Positions 1 through 7,519 of a DNA stretch of 50,802 bases are shown here, piece by piece (the stretch's first letter is position 1; every line of letters begins with the position of its first letter). The notes under the pieces were generated by a model. The model was not told where the DNA came from. It saw nothing but the letters and a program-made list of their open reading frames with translations, and ran no database searches. Origin of the DNA: Pseudomonadota bacterium (GTDB lineage: Bacteria; Pseudomonadota; Gammaproteobacteria; Burkholderiales; Burkholderiaceae); assembly GCA_023441105.1 (NCBI GenBank), contig JAEZQX010000063.1:1-50802 (forward strand), read 5' to 3'. Both the position numbers and the translations under genes were made by a program.

Positions 1-176
1 TCGTCGCAGGCCTGCACTGTGGGCGTCGGCGCGGGTACCGGCGCGGGAGCCGGAGTCGGCTCTGGAGCCGGAGCCGACTCGTTGTCGTTACCGCCGCAAC
101 TGCTGGTTGCGGCGAGTACTGAAATCACCAACGCCATGGCGCCGTATCGCCGGGCCCTCGCGACATTCGTCATCAT
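1..176 (-). CDS. Putative secreted lipoprotein, N-terminal part (runs off window)
   Basis: Reading leftwards from an ATG at 176, the frame stays open to the window edge. It encodes a short basic N-terminus, a hydrophobic stretch (AMALVISVLAATSSC) ending in a plausible lipobox cysteine, then an Asn/Asp/Glu-rich spot and a Pro-Ala linker made of short PAPEPTPAP-type repeats, and ends in VQACD at the edge. This is a classic lipoprotein signal plus spacer, so the product is probably anchored to the outer membrane or exported. An AGGAG at 186-190 suits the ATG at 176; an ATG at 182 is only 3 bases from it. The catalytic or binding domain lies outside the window, so function is unknown. The start of some tannase/feruloyl-esterase-like lipoproteins looks similar, but that is only a guess. 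Confidence 0.6.
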   Translation of the reverse strand, partial: MMTNVARARRYGAMALVISVLAATSSCGGNDNESAPAPEPTPAPAPVPAPTPTVQACD

Positions 177-355
177 TTCCATCGTCTCCTCTTCTTCCGA
201 GTCGGCGACAGTGAAAACGACGAGTCGTCGAGGTCGGCTTGCGAACCATACTGCAAGCCGACTGGCTGCTACGTCGCAAAGCGTTACGCGACGATGACGT
301 TGCAGTCGTCAACAACAATATTGCGCTTCAGGAGGAAGCCGCGCACAAAAGTGCG

Positions 356-1291
356 CTAAGTTCCGAGCGCTTCCCGGATCACCTCCGAAAGACGAGCGAA
401 CTCGGCGCGCGCGCCGTCGCTCACGAAGCGCGCCCTCAGAAAACCGTGGATGGATTTCTCCACCACGCGGAACTCCACCGGAACGCCTGCTTCAGACAGC
501 AACCGCGCATATTCGGTCGATTCATCGAGCAGCGGATCGAACTCTCCGACGGCGACGTAGGCGGGCGGCAGATCCGCCAGCCTCGTCGCCCGGATCGGCG
601 CGGCTATCGGGTCCCGAGTCTCACGATCTCCAGGCAGGTACGCGTCCCAGAAGTAGTCCATCATCTCCCGCGTGAGCATCGGGTCCAGGCCGCGAGCGTG
701 CGACGGCCGATTCTTGATCGGATCCAGGCCGGGATAGAGAAGCGCTTGCAGGCGCAGCGGCGGGCCGCCTCGATCCCGCGCCTGGATTGCCAAGGCAGCC
801 GCGAGGCAGCCGCCGGCACTGTCACCCACCGCGGCGATGCGCTCCACGTCGGCGTCGAGGAACTGGCCCTGCCTGGCGACCCATTGCAGGACGCCGAAGC
901 AGTCTTCCGGCGCGGCGGGGAAAGGGTTCTCCGGAGCCCGGCGGTAATGCACGCTGATGACCAACGCCCCGATGGACTCTGCCAGTCCCCACGTGATGGT
1001 GTCGTGCGTGTCGTAGCTGCTGGAGACGAACCCGCCGCCGTGCATGTACAGCACCACCGGCGGCTTCACGACGTCCTTGCGGCGGTAGAGCCTGATCGGC
1101 ACTTCCCGTCCCGGCAGGCCCACCCACCAGTTCAGGACCTCGATCGTGTCAGGTGCCGGGCGTCTCCAGACCGAGTGCGTCCGGTCGGTGTTGCGGCGAC
1201 GCTCTTCAACCGAATTGGGCTTCGGATGGATCCCGACCGTGTCGCGGATCTTCTGCAGGTAGGCCTCGATGCCAGGTTCGAAAATGCTCAT
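356..1291 (-). CDS. Alpha/beta hydrolase, hormone-sensitive-lipase-type esterase
   Basis: A 311-residue cytoplasmic protein with the hallmarks of the HSL (family IV) esterases. It has an oxyanion-hole HGGG at residues 84-87, a nucleophile elbow GDSAGG with Ser158, an acidic residue at Asp252 (EFDPLLDE) and a catalytic His282 (IHGF). Such enzymes hydrolyse carboxyl esters of small acids and alcohols; the natural substrate cannot be read from the sequence. The start ATG lies one base beyond the stop of the upstream Bug receptor gene, so the two are almost certainly co-transcribed and translationally coupled. A receptor plus an esterase, with a regulator gene opposite, suggests an inducible unit for an organic acid or ester. 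Confidence 0.9.
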   Translation of the reverse strand: MSIFEPGIEAYLQKIRDTVGIHPKPNSVEERRRNTDRTHSVWRRPAPDTIEVLNWWVGLPGREVPIRLYRRKDVVKPPVVLYMHGGGFVSSSYDTHDTITWGLAESIGALVISVHYRRAPENPFPAAPEDCFGVLQWVARQGQFLDADVERIAAVGDSAGGCLAAALAIQARDRGGPPLRLQALLYPGLDPIKNRPSHARGLDPMLTREMMDYFWDAYLPGDRETRDPIAAPIRATRLADLPPAYVAVGEFDPLLDESTEYARLLSEAGVPVEFRVVEKSIHGFLRARFVSDGARAEFARLSEVIREALGT

Positions 1292-1292
1292 C

Positions 1293-2288
1293 TCAATCCA
1301 GCTTCAGGTTCATCGGGACGATGATCTTGCGCAGCGACTCGGTGTCTCGTTCGATATAGGCCGCCATCTCTGCCGGCGAGGCATTCGCCATTGGCGTTTC
1401 CCCACCAACCATCAACCGTTCCCGGATTTCGGCGCTGCCGAAGAAGTCGTTTGAAATCCGGTTGAGACGCTCGATGATCGCCTGCGGAGTTCCAGCAGGA
1501 GCCATCAAGCCATACCAGACGCCACTCGCCACTCCTTCGAAGCCAACCTCCCCCATCGTTGGCACGTCCGGCAGAGCGGCGATCCTTTCTTCGCTGGCCA
1601 CGCCGAGGGCCCGCACCCGGCCCTCCTTCAATGGCGGTTGCGCCGTGGCGATCGCACTGAAGGCAAAGTCGACCTCGCCGGCGGCGACCGCGGAGGTCGC
1701 AGGAGATGCGCCCTTGTAGTGGACGGCCACGCTCTTCGTCTTTGCGACCGACGCGAACAGCTCGCCGGTGATGTGGGTCGCCCCGCCGGCACCGGTGGTC
1801 GAGTAGGTCAGCTTGTCCGGGTTCTTGTGGGCGAAGTCGACAAGGTCCCTGGTCGACTTGAAGGGCGAGCTCCCAGGAACGATGAGCACGGAATTCGACT
1901 TGAACGCCAGCGAGACGGGCGCGAGCTCATCGGGCCGATACGGCATGGATTCGCGGAAGAACTGATTGGTGAAGACGTTGGTGACGCAGAAACAGAGGGT
2001 GTAGCCATCCGGAGCCGCCTTGGCTACCGCGGTCGTGCCGATCATCGTGGCAGCGCCCGGCTTGTTCTCCACGATCATCGGCTGGCCGGTGACCTTCTGG
2101 AAATTGACCGCGAACAAGCGCGCATAGATATCCGTCAGGCCGCCGGGCGCGAAGCCGACTATGATCCGGACCGGCTTGTCGGGATACCGCTCGGCGCCCT
2201 GTGAAAGCGCTGGGGGCACGACGGTCATGGTGGCGGCTGCCACGAGCGTTGTCCCTATCCGGCGTAGAAGTGATCTTGACCCCTGCAT
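1293..2288 (-). CDS. Bug-family solute-binding protein (tripartite tricarboxylate transporter receptor)
   Basis: 331 residues from the ATG at 2288, which has a GAGGG seven bases upstream. An in-frame ATG at 2336 would add an unlikely leader, so I chose the later one. The N-terminus is a signal peptide (LLRRIG, a hydrophobic core, then ALSQGAERYPDKPVR), followed by the family signature IIVGFAPGG and later VENKPGA, typical of periplasmic Bug/TctC receptors that bind carboxylates. No TctA/TctB membrane components are nearby, which is usual for the many orphan Bug proteins of Burkholderiales. It is first in a two-gene unit with the esterase and divergent from the XRE-cupin gene. The ligand is unknown. 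Confidence 0.92.
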   Translation of the reverse strand: MQGSRSLLRRIGTTLVAAATMTVVPPALSQGAERYPDKPVRIIVGFAPGGLTDIYARLFAVNFQKVTGQPMIVENKPGAATMIGTTAVAKAAPDGYTLCFCVTNVFTNQFFRESMPYRPDELAPVSLAFKSNSVLIVPGSSPFKSTRDLVDFAHKNPDKLTYSTTGAGGATHITGELFASVAKTKSVAVHYKGASPATSAVAAGEVDFAFSAIATAQPPLKEGRVRALGVASEERIAALPDVPTMGEVGFEGVASGVWYGLMAPAGTPQAIIERLNRISNDFFGSAEIRERLMVGGETPMANASPAEMAAYIERDTESLRKIIVPMNLKLD

Positions 2289-2330
2289 GACGAGCCCTCG
2301 TTCAAGCGATGAGATCGAGTCTAGCGTTGA

Positions 2331-2346
2331 TTTCATCGAAATGAAA
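2331..2346. promoter_or_regulatory. Inverted repeat in divergent promoter region (candidate operator)
   Basis: A perfect 6+4+6 palindrome, TTTCAT-CGAA-ATGAAA, lies between the Bug receptor gene and the XRE-cupin gene. Its place suits a binding site for the adjacent regulator controlling both directions. TTGATT (2327-2332) and TATCTT (2350-2355), 17 bases apart, could be a rightward promoter overlapping it. Binding is inferred, not shown. Confidence 0.45.
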
Positions 2347-2356
2347 GAATATCTTC

Positions 2357-2974
2357 ATGCACATGACACCTCGGGCTCCACTTGACGCCGTGCCATCGAC
2401 AGAGGAATCGACGGTAGACCGTATCGTTGGCGAGAGGTTGCGGACATTGCGCAAGGCTCGCGACATGCCCATCGAAGCCTTGGCACGCGCCAGCGAGAGA
2501 TCCATCGGCTATGTCAGCCAGATCGAGCGTGGGCTGTCCTCCCCGACGCTTCGCGACGTCGCCGTATTCGCGCGCGTGCTGGAGGTGCCGTTCGTCGAGC
2601 TGCTGAAGCAGCCAACCGAGCCGGAGTTGGACGAGCCGGTTCGACTCGACGCCGATCGATCATCGGTGAGCTTCCGCGGGACGGGAATCCGCAAGCGGAT
2701 CCTGGCCCCGCGCAATCGTGGTGCGATCGACTTCTACCTGATGGAGATCGAGGTCGGCGGAACGACCGGCACCACTCCCTACGCGCATGATGGCGAGGAG
2801 GCGGGCTTCGTCCTCAAGGGCATGATCCAGCTCAAGGTCGGCGATCGCGAGTATCGCCTGTCGCAAGGCGACAGCTTCAGGTTCCGGAGTCGCATCGAGC
2901 ACATGTTCAGCAACTGCGGAGGCGAGCCGGCGGAGGTTCTGTGGATCAACGTTGCATCGTCGAGGGTGCGATGA
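2357..2974 (+). CDS. XRE-family transcriptional regulator with C-terminal cupin domain
   Basis: 205 residues. Residues about 22-80 form a helix-turn-helix (VGERLRTLRKARDMPIEALA, then SIGYVSQIERGLSSPTL). Residues about 125-200 form a small cupin barrel (GEEAGFVLKG, then LSQGDSFRF and IEHMFSN), the ligand-sensing half of the SutR/PuuR-like class. These regulators usually control a neighbouring catabolic or transport gene in response to a small metabolite. The divergent arrangement with the Bug receptor and esterase genes makes those the likely targets. The start is uncertain: ATG codons at 2357 and 2363 both lack a good ribosome-binding site, and a possible promoter would begin transcription at about 2362, giving a leaderless message from the second ATG. 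Confidence 0.9.
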   Translation: MHMTPRAPLDAVPSTEESTVDRIVGERLRTLRKARDMPIEALARASERSIGYVSQIERGLSSPTLRDVAVFARVLEVPFVELLKQPTEPELDEPVRLDADRSSVSFRGTGIRKRILAPRNRGAIDFYLMEIEVGGTTGTTPYAHDGEEAGFVLKGMIQLKVGDREYRLSQGDSFRFRSRIEHMFSNCGGEPAEVLWINVASSRVR

Positions 2975-3819
2975 TTGGGCGCTCCTATGTTTCGCAGCGC
3001 AATGGGTCGGACATGGTCGTCCAGCTTGTCTCCAGGAAAATCCCGGATTTGCGCATTGGCATGCGCGACCACGATCTTGGTCGTCGGATCCCGTCGACGA
3101 TTGATTCTGCCCTGATGGATCTGGTCAGACCTTCAGAGTCCTTGCAGACTTCTCCACGTTAGGAATCTCGCGGAACCGTCTCGACGGGGCGTCGAACAAG
3201 ACCTGCCTGGTTCGGCAATCGGAGGGTGTCGTCTTGAGCCGATATCCCCAACAATCGGAATGTCGGGCCATGCCCACCCGGCTGCCTTCCACGCGCCTTT
3301 CAAGGGTTCAGTGCAAGCAACTGCAAACGAAAAGCTCGTCATCGAAGAGTCAATTTGTACAATGCTTGCGACCCTCAGGGGACTTGAATCCGTCGCCGCT
3401 GATTCGCATTTTCGCTTCCCAGAAGAGCAGTCTCTGCTCGAAAACAGGCCGTGCAAGCAGGGAAGACTTGACGGCACTACGGCGCAATTCCCTGCCACAG
3501 AGCGGACCCCGATAACTCTGATCGGACATGCATGATCGACCGAGGAAGGTCGAGGCATTATCCATTGCACTTCCTAATCGATTAAGCGGCCCGCGCAAAC
3601 GCATTCGTGCGGATGACAGCGCGTTTTTGGTGAGGGTTTTCGACCAAGGAGGGAACGGATCACCGAGGGCTGCTGCCACCGGCGTCAATTTGCCTCGATT
3701 GATTGAGGCAAGGTCCTGCTTCTCGCGTGTTGCAGCAGTCGAGTGCACTGAAGAATGGTCTTGAGTGCGCCTGTTGACATCAACTGCAAGACGCAAGTCT
3801 CAACAAGAGCGGGGCAGCA
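2975..3819. other. 845-bp gap without a recognisable gene
   Basis: Open frames here on either strand (for example minus 3133-3570) have no family resemblance, no convincing start and unusual composition. The stretch looks less GC-rich than the surrounding chromosome. It may be decayed foreign or transposon-type DNA, but I can identify no parent element. It holds a 22-bp inverted repeat at 3690-3711 and a consensus-like TTGACA at 3774-3779 upstream of the small lipoprotein gene; no matching -10 box is clear. Confidence 0.5.
3690..3711. repeat. Perfect 7-bp inverted repeat
   Basis: TTGCCTC and GAGGCAA are separated by eight bases (GATTGATT), about 110 bp upstream of the small lipoprotein gene. 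It could be an operator or a structural remnant. No T-run follows on either strand, so a terminator is unlikely. Confidence 0.35.
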
Positions 3820-4356
3820 ATGAAGACATCATATTGGATCGCCTGCGGCGTAAGTGCTTTCATCAGCGCCTGTGGCGGTGGCAGCGACCCTACCAGCGTT
3901 GACGTTCAGGAAAAGGCACCTCCTGTACCTGGCCCTGAATTCTCGGCCGCACTCCCGGCGAGAATCGGCTGCTCCTTTGCTTTGCTGATAGAAGCAACGG
4001 GCGGCAAGCGAGTCATCAATGAGCAGGGCTTGCGGATCATAAACGCTGGAAAAGGCTCGACACTGACGTTTAGCAGGATCGACGATTCCGTGTCGCCGCC
4101 CATCATCCTGGAATCAGTCACGCTACAGTCAAACGGATCCGTCACTAGAACAACGCCAAATCCCGATGGGACGGAATTGGTAGTTGCCACCGGCCATAAC
4201 GTCTTCGTACTTTTTCCGGGAGATGTACCGCAAGGGCCGCTGACGCGGCTCTACATCGGGCGCGTGGAGTACATCTTCAATCCTGAAACTACCGAGCTCA
4301 GGATCTTGAACAGCAGCGGTCAGCAGATCGACGTTTGCGCGATGATCGCTCCCTGA
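3820..4356 (+). CDS. Small putative lipoprotein, unknown function
   Basis: 178 residues. The N-terminus MKTSYWIACGVSAFISAC is a short signal peptide ending in a lipobox cysteine (residue 18), followed by GGGSD, a common mature start for betaproteobacterial lipoproteins. The rest is a soluble, probably beta-rich domain with two further cysteines (near residue 52 and near the C-terminus, DVCAMI) that might form a disulphide. I recognise no domain. The gene stands alone in an AT-richer region between the XRE-cupin gene and tRNA-Ser, so it may have been acquired with that stretch. It is probably expressed, given the intact frame and clear signal peptide. Confidence 0.72.
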   Translation: MKTSYWIACGVSAFISACGGGSDPTSVDVQEKAPPVPGPEFSAALPARIGCSFALLIEATGGKRVINEQGLRIINAGKGSTLTFSRIDDSVSPPIILESVTLQSNGSVTRTTPNPDGTELVVATGHNVFVLFPGDVPQGPLTRLYIGRVEYIFNPETTELRILNSSGQQIDVCAMIAP

Positions 4357-4466
4357 TTGAAGTCAGCGTGGAATCATCGTGCGCACGCGCCGCTGTTGCT
4401 CGGATCGCCCGTTCGAGTTCGTCGTTACAGCGGCTCTGCAACGACGCAGTGGTGCGGTGTCCTTTC

Positions 4467-4557
4467 TGGCGGAGAGAGGGGGATTCGAACCCCCGAAGGG
4501 CTGTTAACCCTTACACGCTTTCCAGGCGTGCGACTTAAACCACTCATCCATCTCTCC
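4467..4557 (-). tRNA. tRNA-Ser (anticodon GGA)
   Basis: The minus strand folds as a long-variable-arm tRNA: acceptor GGAGAGA pairs with TCTCTCC, the anticodon stem CACGC/GCGTG encloses CTGGAAA with anticodon GGA, and the T arm contains GGTTCGAATCC. The extra arm is a stem of about five pairs (AGGGTTAACAGCCCT), as in class II serine tRNAs. The 3' CCA is encoded (4467-4469). It reads UCC and UCU codons. The body without CCA is 4470-4557. Confidence 0.96.
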
Positions 4558-4637
4558 GGGACCCGGCATTCTATCAGCCGCGACGACGGCGCCCAAGCTG
4601 GCGGCTTCGGACGACAAAGAGCGCCTTCCAAACCGCT

Positions 4638-5345
4638 TCATCCTCCCCGGCTCGGCAGCCAGCGGTGCCGCGCAGCCAGCCGGCGGAACGCCCTGAAATC
4701 CGTCCGGCGTCCCATCTGCGCCTTTGCCAGCGGCCAGACCTTCAGCAGCACCTCGGCAGTCGCCAGGCTGTCGGCCGCGGCCTGGTGGCGTCGCAGGCAG
4801 GTCACTCCCAGGCGGGCCATCACCGCGTCGAGGGAGCGATCCGGCAGGCCGGGCACGACCAGTTGGACCACATGCTCGAGATCGACCCAGCCATTGTCGA
4901 GCCGCCTGCCGAGGCGGCTGGCGCAGTAGCGCTGGATCAGCGTCCGGTCGAAAGCGGCGTGGTAGCCGACGATCGGCGAATCGACGATCCAGTTCCGGAA
5001 CGCAGCCAGCGCCGCTTCGGCCGGCACACCGCCGCGCTGGGCGCCCACGCCGATGCCGTGAAGCAGGATGTTCGACTTGTCGATCGCCGCCTCGGCGCCA
5101 TCCGCACCCTGCTCCTGTCGCAGGATGACTTCGAAGCTGTCCGTCATGCTCAACCGTGGCTGGCCCTCCTTGAAGCGGACGGCGATCCCGGCGATGGCGA
5201 GCAGGCGGTCGGCAATGGGGTCGAGGCCGCTCGCCTCGACGTCGACGACCACCCAACGAGGCTCCGCGACGGCGGCGGCATCGTCATTGCCGACCGCATC
5301 GGAACGGCTCTCGCGCCCGCGCCGCCACGGCAACCAGCCCCTCAT
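4638..5345 (-). CDS. DEDDh 3'-5' exonuclease (DnaQ/epsilon-like)
   Basis: 235 residues. The exonuclease motifs are in order: ExoI DVE at 35-37, ExoII with H129-A-A-F-D133, and ExoIII H187 to D192 (RHQAAAD), which makes it the DEDDh type with a histidine general base. It resembles the stand-alone epsilon-like exonucleases found beside DUF294 genes and acetate symporters, rather than the replicative proofreading subunit. It overlaps the end of the DUF294 gene by four bases (5342-5345), so the two are translationally coupled. Why a nuclease sits in an acetate-transport neighbourhood is not known; a nucleic-acid or cyclic-nucleotide substrate is possible. Confidence 0.9.
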   Translation of the reverse strand: MRGWLPWRRGRESRSDAVGNDDAAAVAEPRWVVVDVEASGLDPIADRLLAIAGIAVRFKEGQPRLSMTDSFEVILRQEQGADGAEAAIDKSNILLHGIGVGAQRGGVPAEAALAAFRNWIVDSPIVGYHAAFDRTLIQRYCASRLGRRLDNGWVDLEHVVQLVVPGLPDRSLDAVMARLGVTCLRRHQAAADSLATAEVLLKVWPLAKAQMGRRTDFRAFRRLAARHRWLPSRGG

Positions 5346-7288
5346 GACAGGAAGTCGAGCTCAATGCGCTGCTGGAGCCGGCGGGCGATCCGCAGCGATT
5401 CCTTGAGGATCCGGCGGTCGATATCGTTGAGCGAGGCGAGATCGAGCAGGTTGGGGTTGGTCGACGGATCGCGCTGCCATCCTCCCGCCCGCTCCGTGCC
5501 TGGCTGCTCCCGCTGCCCTTCCTCCGCCGCTTCCCGTGCGATCTGCCCCCGCAGCCGCAGCATCTGCAGGAATTCGAACCCTCCGATCCAGCCTTCGCAC
5601 TCGCGCGGCGGTACGCCCAGGGCCGGGCCGATCGCCTCGAACCGCGCGCGGGTGTTGACGGCGTCGATACCGTGCGCCAGCGCGTAGAGCCGCGCGGCGT
5701 CGACATAGATCATCGTGCCGTGCAGCTTGATGTCGAGCAACTCGCGGCCGCTCTGCAGGCGTGCATCGATGCCGCCCAGCCAGTCGAGCGGCACCCGATT
5801 GCGCAGCGCCGCCTCGGCGAGTTGCGGCAGGAAGCGGCGATGCTGCCCGACCAGCGACCCGATGGCCGGCCTGAGCCCGGCAGCCAGCTCGGCCCGGCCG
5901 GCGAGCACGCGATAGTCCAGCCAGATGCTGACGTCGAGCAGATCCTCGCCTTCGCCGCGCGCGATCCACTGCCGGAACCGCTCGAGCCATTCCTGCGCCG
6001 TCAGGCACCAGCGCGGATTGGATGCCATGACGCCGCCGCGGCACAGGGGATAACCACAAGCGTCGAGTGCGCGGTTGACGGCGCCGGCGAAGCTGAGCCA
6101 TCGCGGACGGTCCGCCACCGCATCGCTGCTGTCAAACAGCAGGCCGTTGTCCTGGTCGGTCGCAATGGTCTGTTCCTCGCGCCCTTCCGAGCCTGCCGAC
6201 AGCCAACACGCCTGGCGCAGGTCCAGCCGATAGCTCACGGCGACCAGCTCGAGCAGCCGGATGGCGAGCGCATCGTTGAGCCGGCTGATCAGCCGCGTCA
6301 ACTGTCGCGCCTGCACGCCCTGGCTCAGCAGGGTGCCAGCGAAATCGTGGATATCCGCGCCGGCCTTGCGCAAGGCGTCGGGGTCGCGCGCGGATCGGAT
6401 CGCCGTGCCGAGATCCTTGAGCGAGAGGCGCTGAATCGCGAACAGATCCCGCTCCGACACGATCCCGACCAGTCGCTCGCCCTGCGTGACCGGCACGTGC
6501 CGGATGCCGTGCTGGGACATGAGGAGCGCCGCATCGAGCGCCGAGTCCGCTGCGGCCAGCGTCCGCACCGGTCGCGTCATCACCGCCTCGATCGGCGTCG
6601 TCAATGGCAACTGCGCCAGGGCGATCCGGCCGAGCACGTCGTAGCGGGTGAGGATCCCCACCACCCTGCCCGCTTCGTCCACGACCGGCATCGATCCGAG
6701 CCGCTTGCGGTGCATCGTCTCGAGCACGGCGCCGATGGTGGTGCCGGGTTGCGCGCTCACCGCCGCACTGCGCAACAGCTCGCCCAGCGGTGTCTCCAGC
6801 GACTGCTCGGCGAGCGCCTGCGCGGCCTGGCCTTCGCGCAGCATCCGCTGCGACGCCTCGAGCAGGGTCAGGATGCTGCGGTTGAGGAAGTCGGCGAACG
6901 GAGCGCTGCGGGCAGCGACTCGATGCACTACGGCGGCGTCGATCCGCAGGCAGAAGGTGTCGAGGCGGGCCACGTAGCGCCCGAGCACCGCGCGCGCGGA
7001 CATCATCGCGCCGAGCGGGAACAGGTCACCGGCCTCGAACTGGAAATCGGCCCCTTGTCCCTGCGGCGGTTGGTGGGTCACGCTGCCCGAGCGGATGCAA
7101 AAGAGATGCCGCACCTCGCCGTGCTCCGGCGCGACGATTGCCTCATCGGGCGCGTAGTACACCTGCTCGGAACCACGCACCAGCGCATCGACATCCGCCG
7201 CCTGCATGCCGAGGAACGGCGGCTTGCGCATCAGCTCCGCGCGCAGGTTGGCAAGCAGGCTCGGCGAGGGCGAAAGCGGATCGCTCAT
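5342..7288 (-). CDS. Cyclic-nucleotide-binding / CBS / DUF294 nucleotidyltransferase-like protein
   Basis: 648 residues, with a cNMP-binding-like barrel (about 10-130), a pair of CBS domains (about 175-290, each with a G-I-x-T/S-x-x-D segment), a DUF294 nucleotidyltransferase-like domain (about 320-460) with GSEGR at 366-370 and DQD at 378-380, and a DUF294 C-terminal helical domain (about 490-630). This four-part architecture is known and often lies beside VC_2705-type symporters. The parts suggest a sensor of nucleotides such as cAMP, ATP or AMP coupled to nucleotidyl transfer onto an unknown partner, as in GlnD/GlnE-type enzymes. It follows the symporter gene after a terminator-like hairpin and has its own structured leader. 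It is coupled to the exonuclease gene downstream. Confidence 0.92.
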   Translation of the reverse strand: MSDPLSPSPSLLANLRAELMRKPPFLGMQAADVDALVRGSEQVYYAPDEAIVAPEHGEVRHLFCIRSGSVTHQPPQGQGADFQFEAGDLFPLGAMMSARAVLGRYVARLDTFCLRIDAAVVHRVAARSAPFADFLNRSILTLLEASQRMLREGQAAQALAEQSLETPLGELLRSAAVSAQPGTTIGAVLETMHRKRLGSMPVVDEAGRVVGILTRYDVLGRIALAQLPLTTPIEAVMTRPVRTLAAADSALDAALLMSQHGIRHVPVTQGERLVGIVSERDLFAIQRLSLKDLGTAIRSARDPDALRKAGADIHDFAGTLLSQGVQARQLTRLISRLNDALAIRLLELVAVSYRLDLRQACWLSAGSEGREEQTIATDQDNGLLFDSSDAVADRPRWLSFAGAVNRALDACGYPLCRGGVMASNPRWCLTAQEWLERFRQWIARGEGEDLLDVSIWLDYRVLAGRAELAAGLRPAIGSLVGQHRRFLPQLAEAALRNRVPLDWLGGIDARLQSGRELLDIKLHGTMIYVDAARLYALAHGIDAVNTRARFEAIGPALGVPPRECEGWIGGFEFLQMLRLRGQIAREAAEEGQREQPGTERAGGWQRDPSTNPNLLDLASLNDIDRRILKESLRIARRLQQRIELDFLS

Positions 7289-7291
7289 GGC

Positions 7292-7328
7292 AACGGATTG
7301 ACCCGTCGCGCCAGCGGCGCGATCCGTT
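7292..7328 (-). promoter_or_regulatory. Stem-loop in the leader of the DUF294 gene
   Basis: An outer 7-bp arm pair (AACGGAT with ATCCGTT) encloses an inner 6-bp pair (CGCGCC with GGCGCG, loop AGC), with an 8-base bulge on one side. The structure ends three bases before the start codon at 7288, and no Shine-Dalgarno is visible there. It could control translation initiation or mRNA stability. Confidence 0.45.
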
Positions 7329-7375
7329 TGCAGCGACGGCTCATGCGGCCACCTCCGTCAGGGCACCAATGCAAA

Positions 7376-7402
7376 CGGCCCCATTCCATCGGAACGGGGC
7401 CG
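7376..7402 (-). terminator. Likely terminator or attenuator after the DUF4212-linked symporter gene
   Basis: A 12-bp stem with one mismatch (CGGCCCCATTCC against GGAACGGGGCCG) and a 3-base loop. On the minus strand it is followed by TTTGCATT, a weak U-run. It lies about 118 bp past the symporter stop and before the DUF294 leader, so it probably ends or attenuates that transcript. Confidence 0.6.
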
Positions 7403-7519
7403 CCTGGTCAACGCCGGGCATCGTCCGGGCGCTCACGCGCCTCGCCGAACCCGGATAGTGCCGGCATCAGCGCATCGGCTATCCGCCCTGCACCACGTCG
7501 CGCACTACCGGCAGCACCC

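Noticed and set aside
19..297. Small Gly/Ala/Ser-rich plus-strand frame at the left edge
   Set aside because: It is the complement of the Pro-Ala linker of the minus-strand lipoprotein, which has a proper signal peptide and ribosome site.
3133..3570. 145-codon minus-strand frame in the AT-richer gap
   Set aside because: No family resemblance, no ribosome site, Cys/Arg/Ser-rich random-looking sequence, and competing frames of similar length on the other strand.
4400..4466. Perfect 7-bp inverted repeat (CGTCGTT ... AACGACG) beside tRNA-Ser as its terminator
   Set aside because: The loop is 13 bases and no T-run follows on the minus strand, so it does not look like a working terminator.
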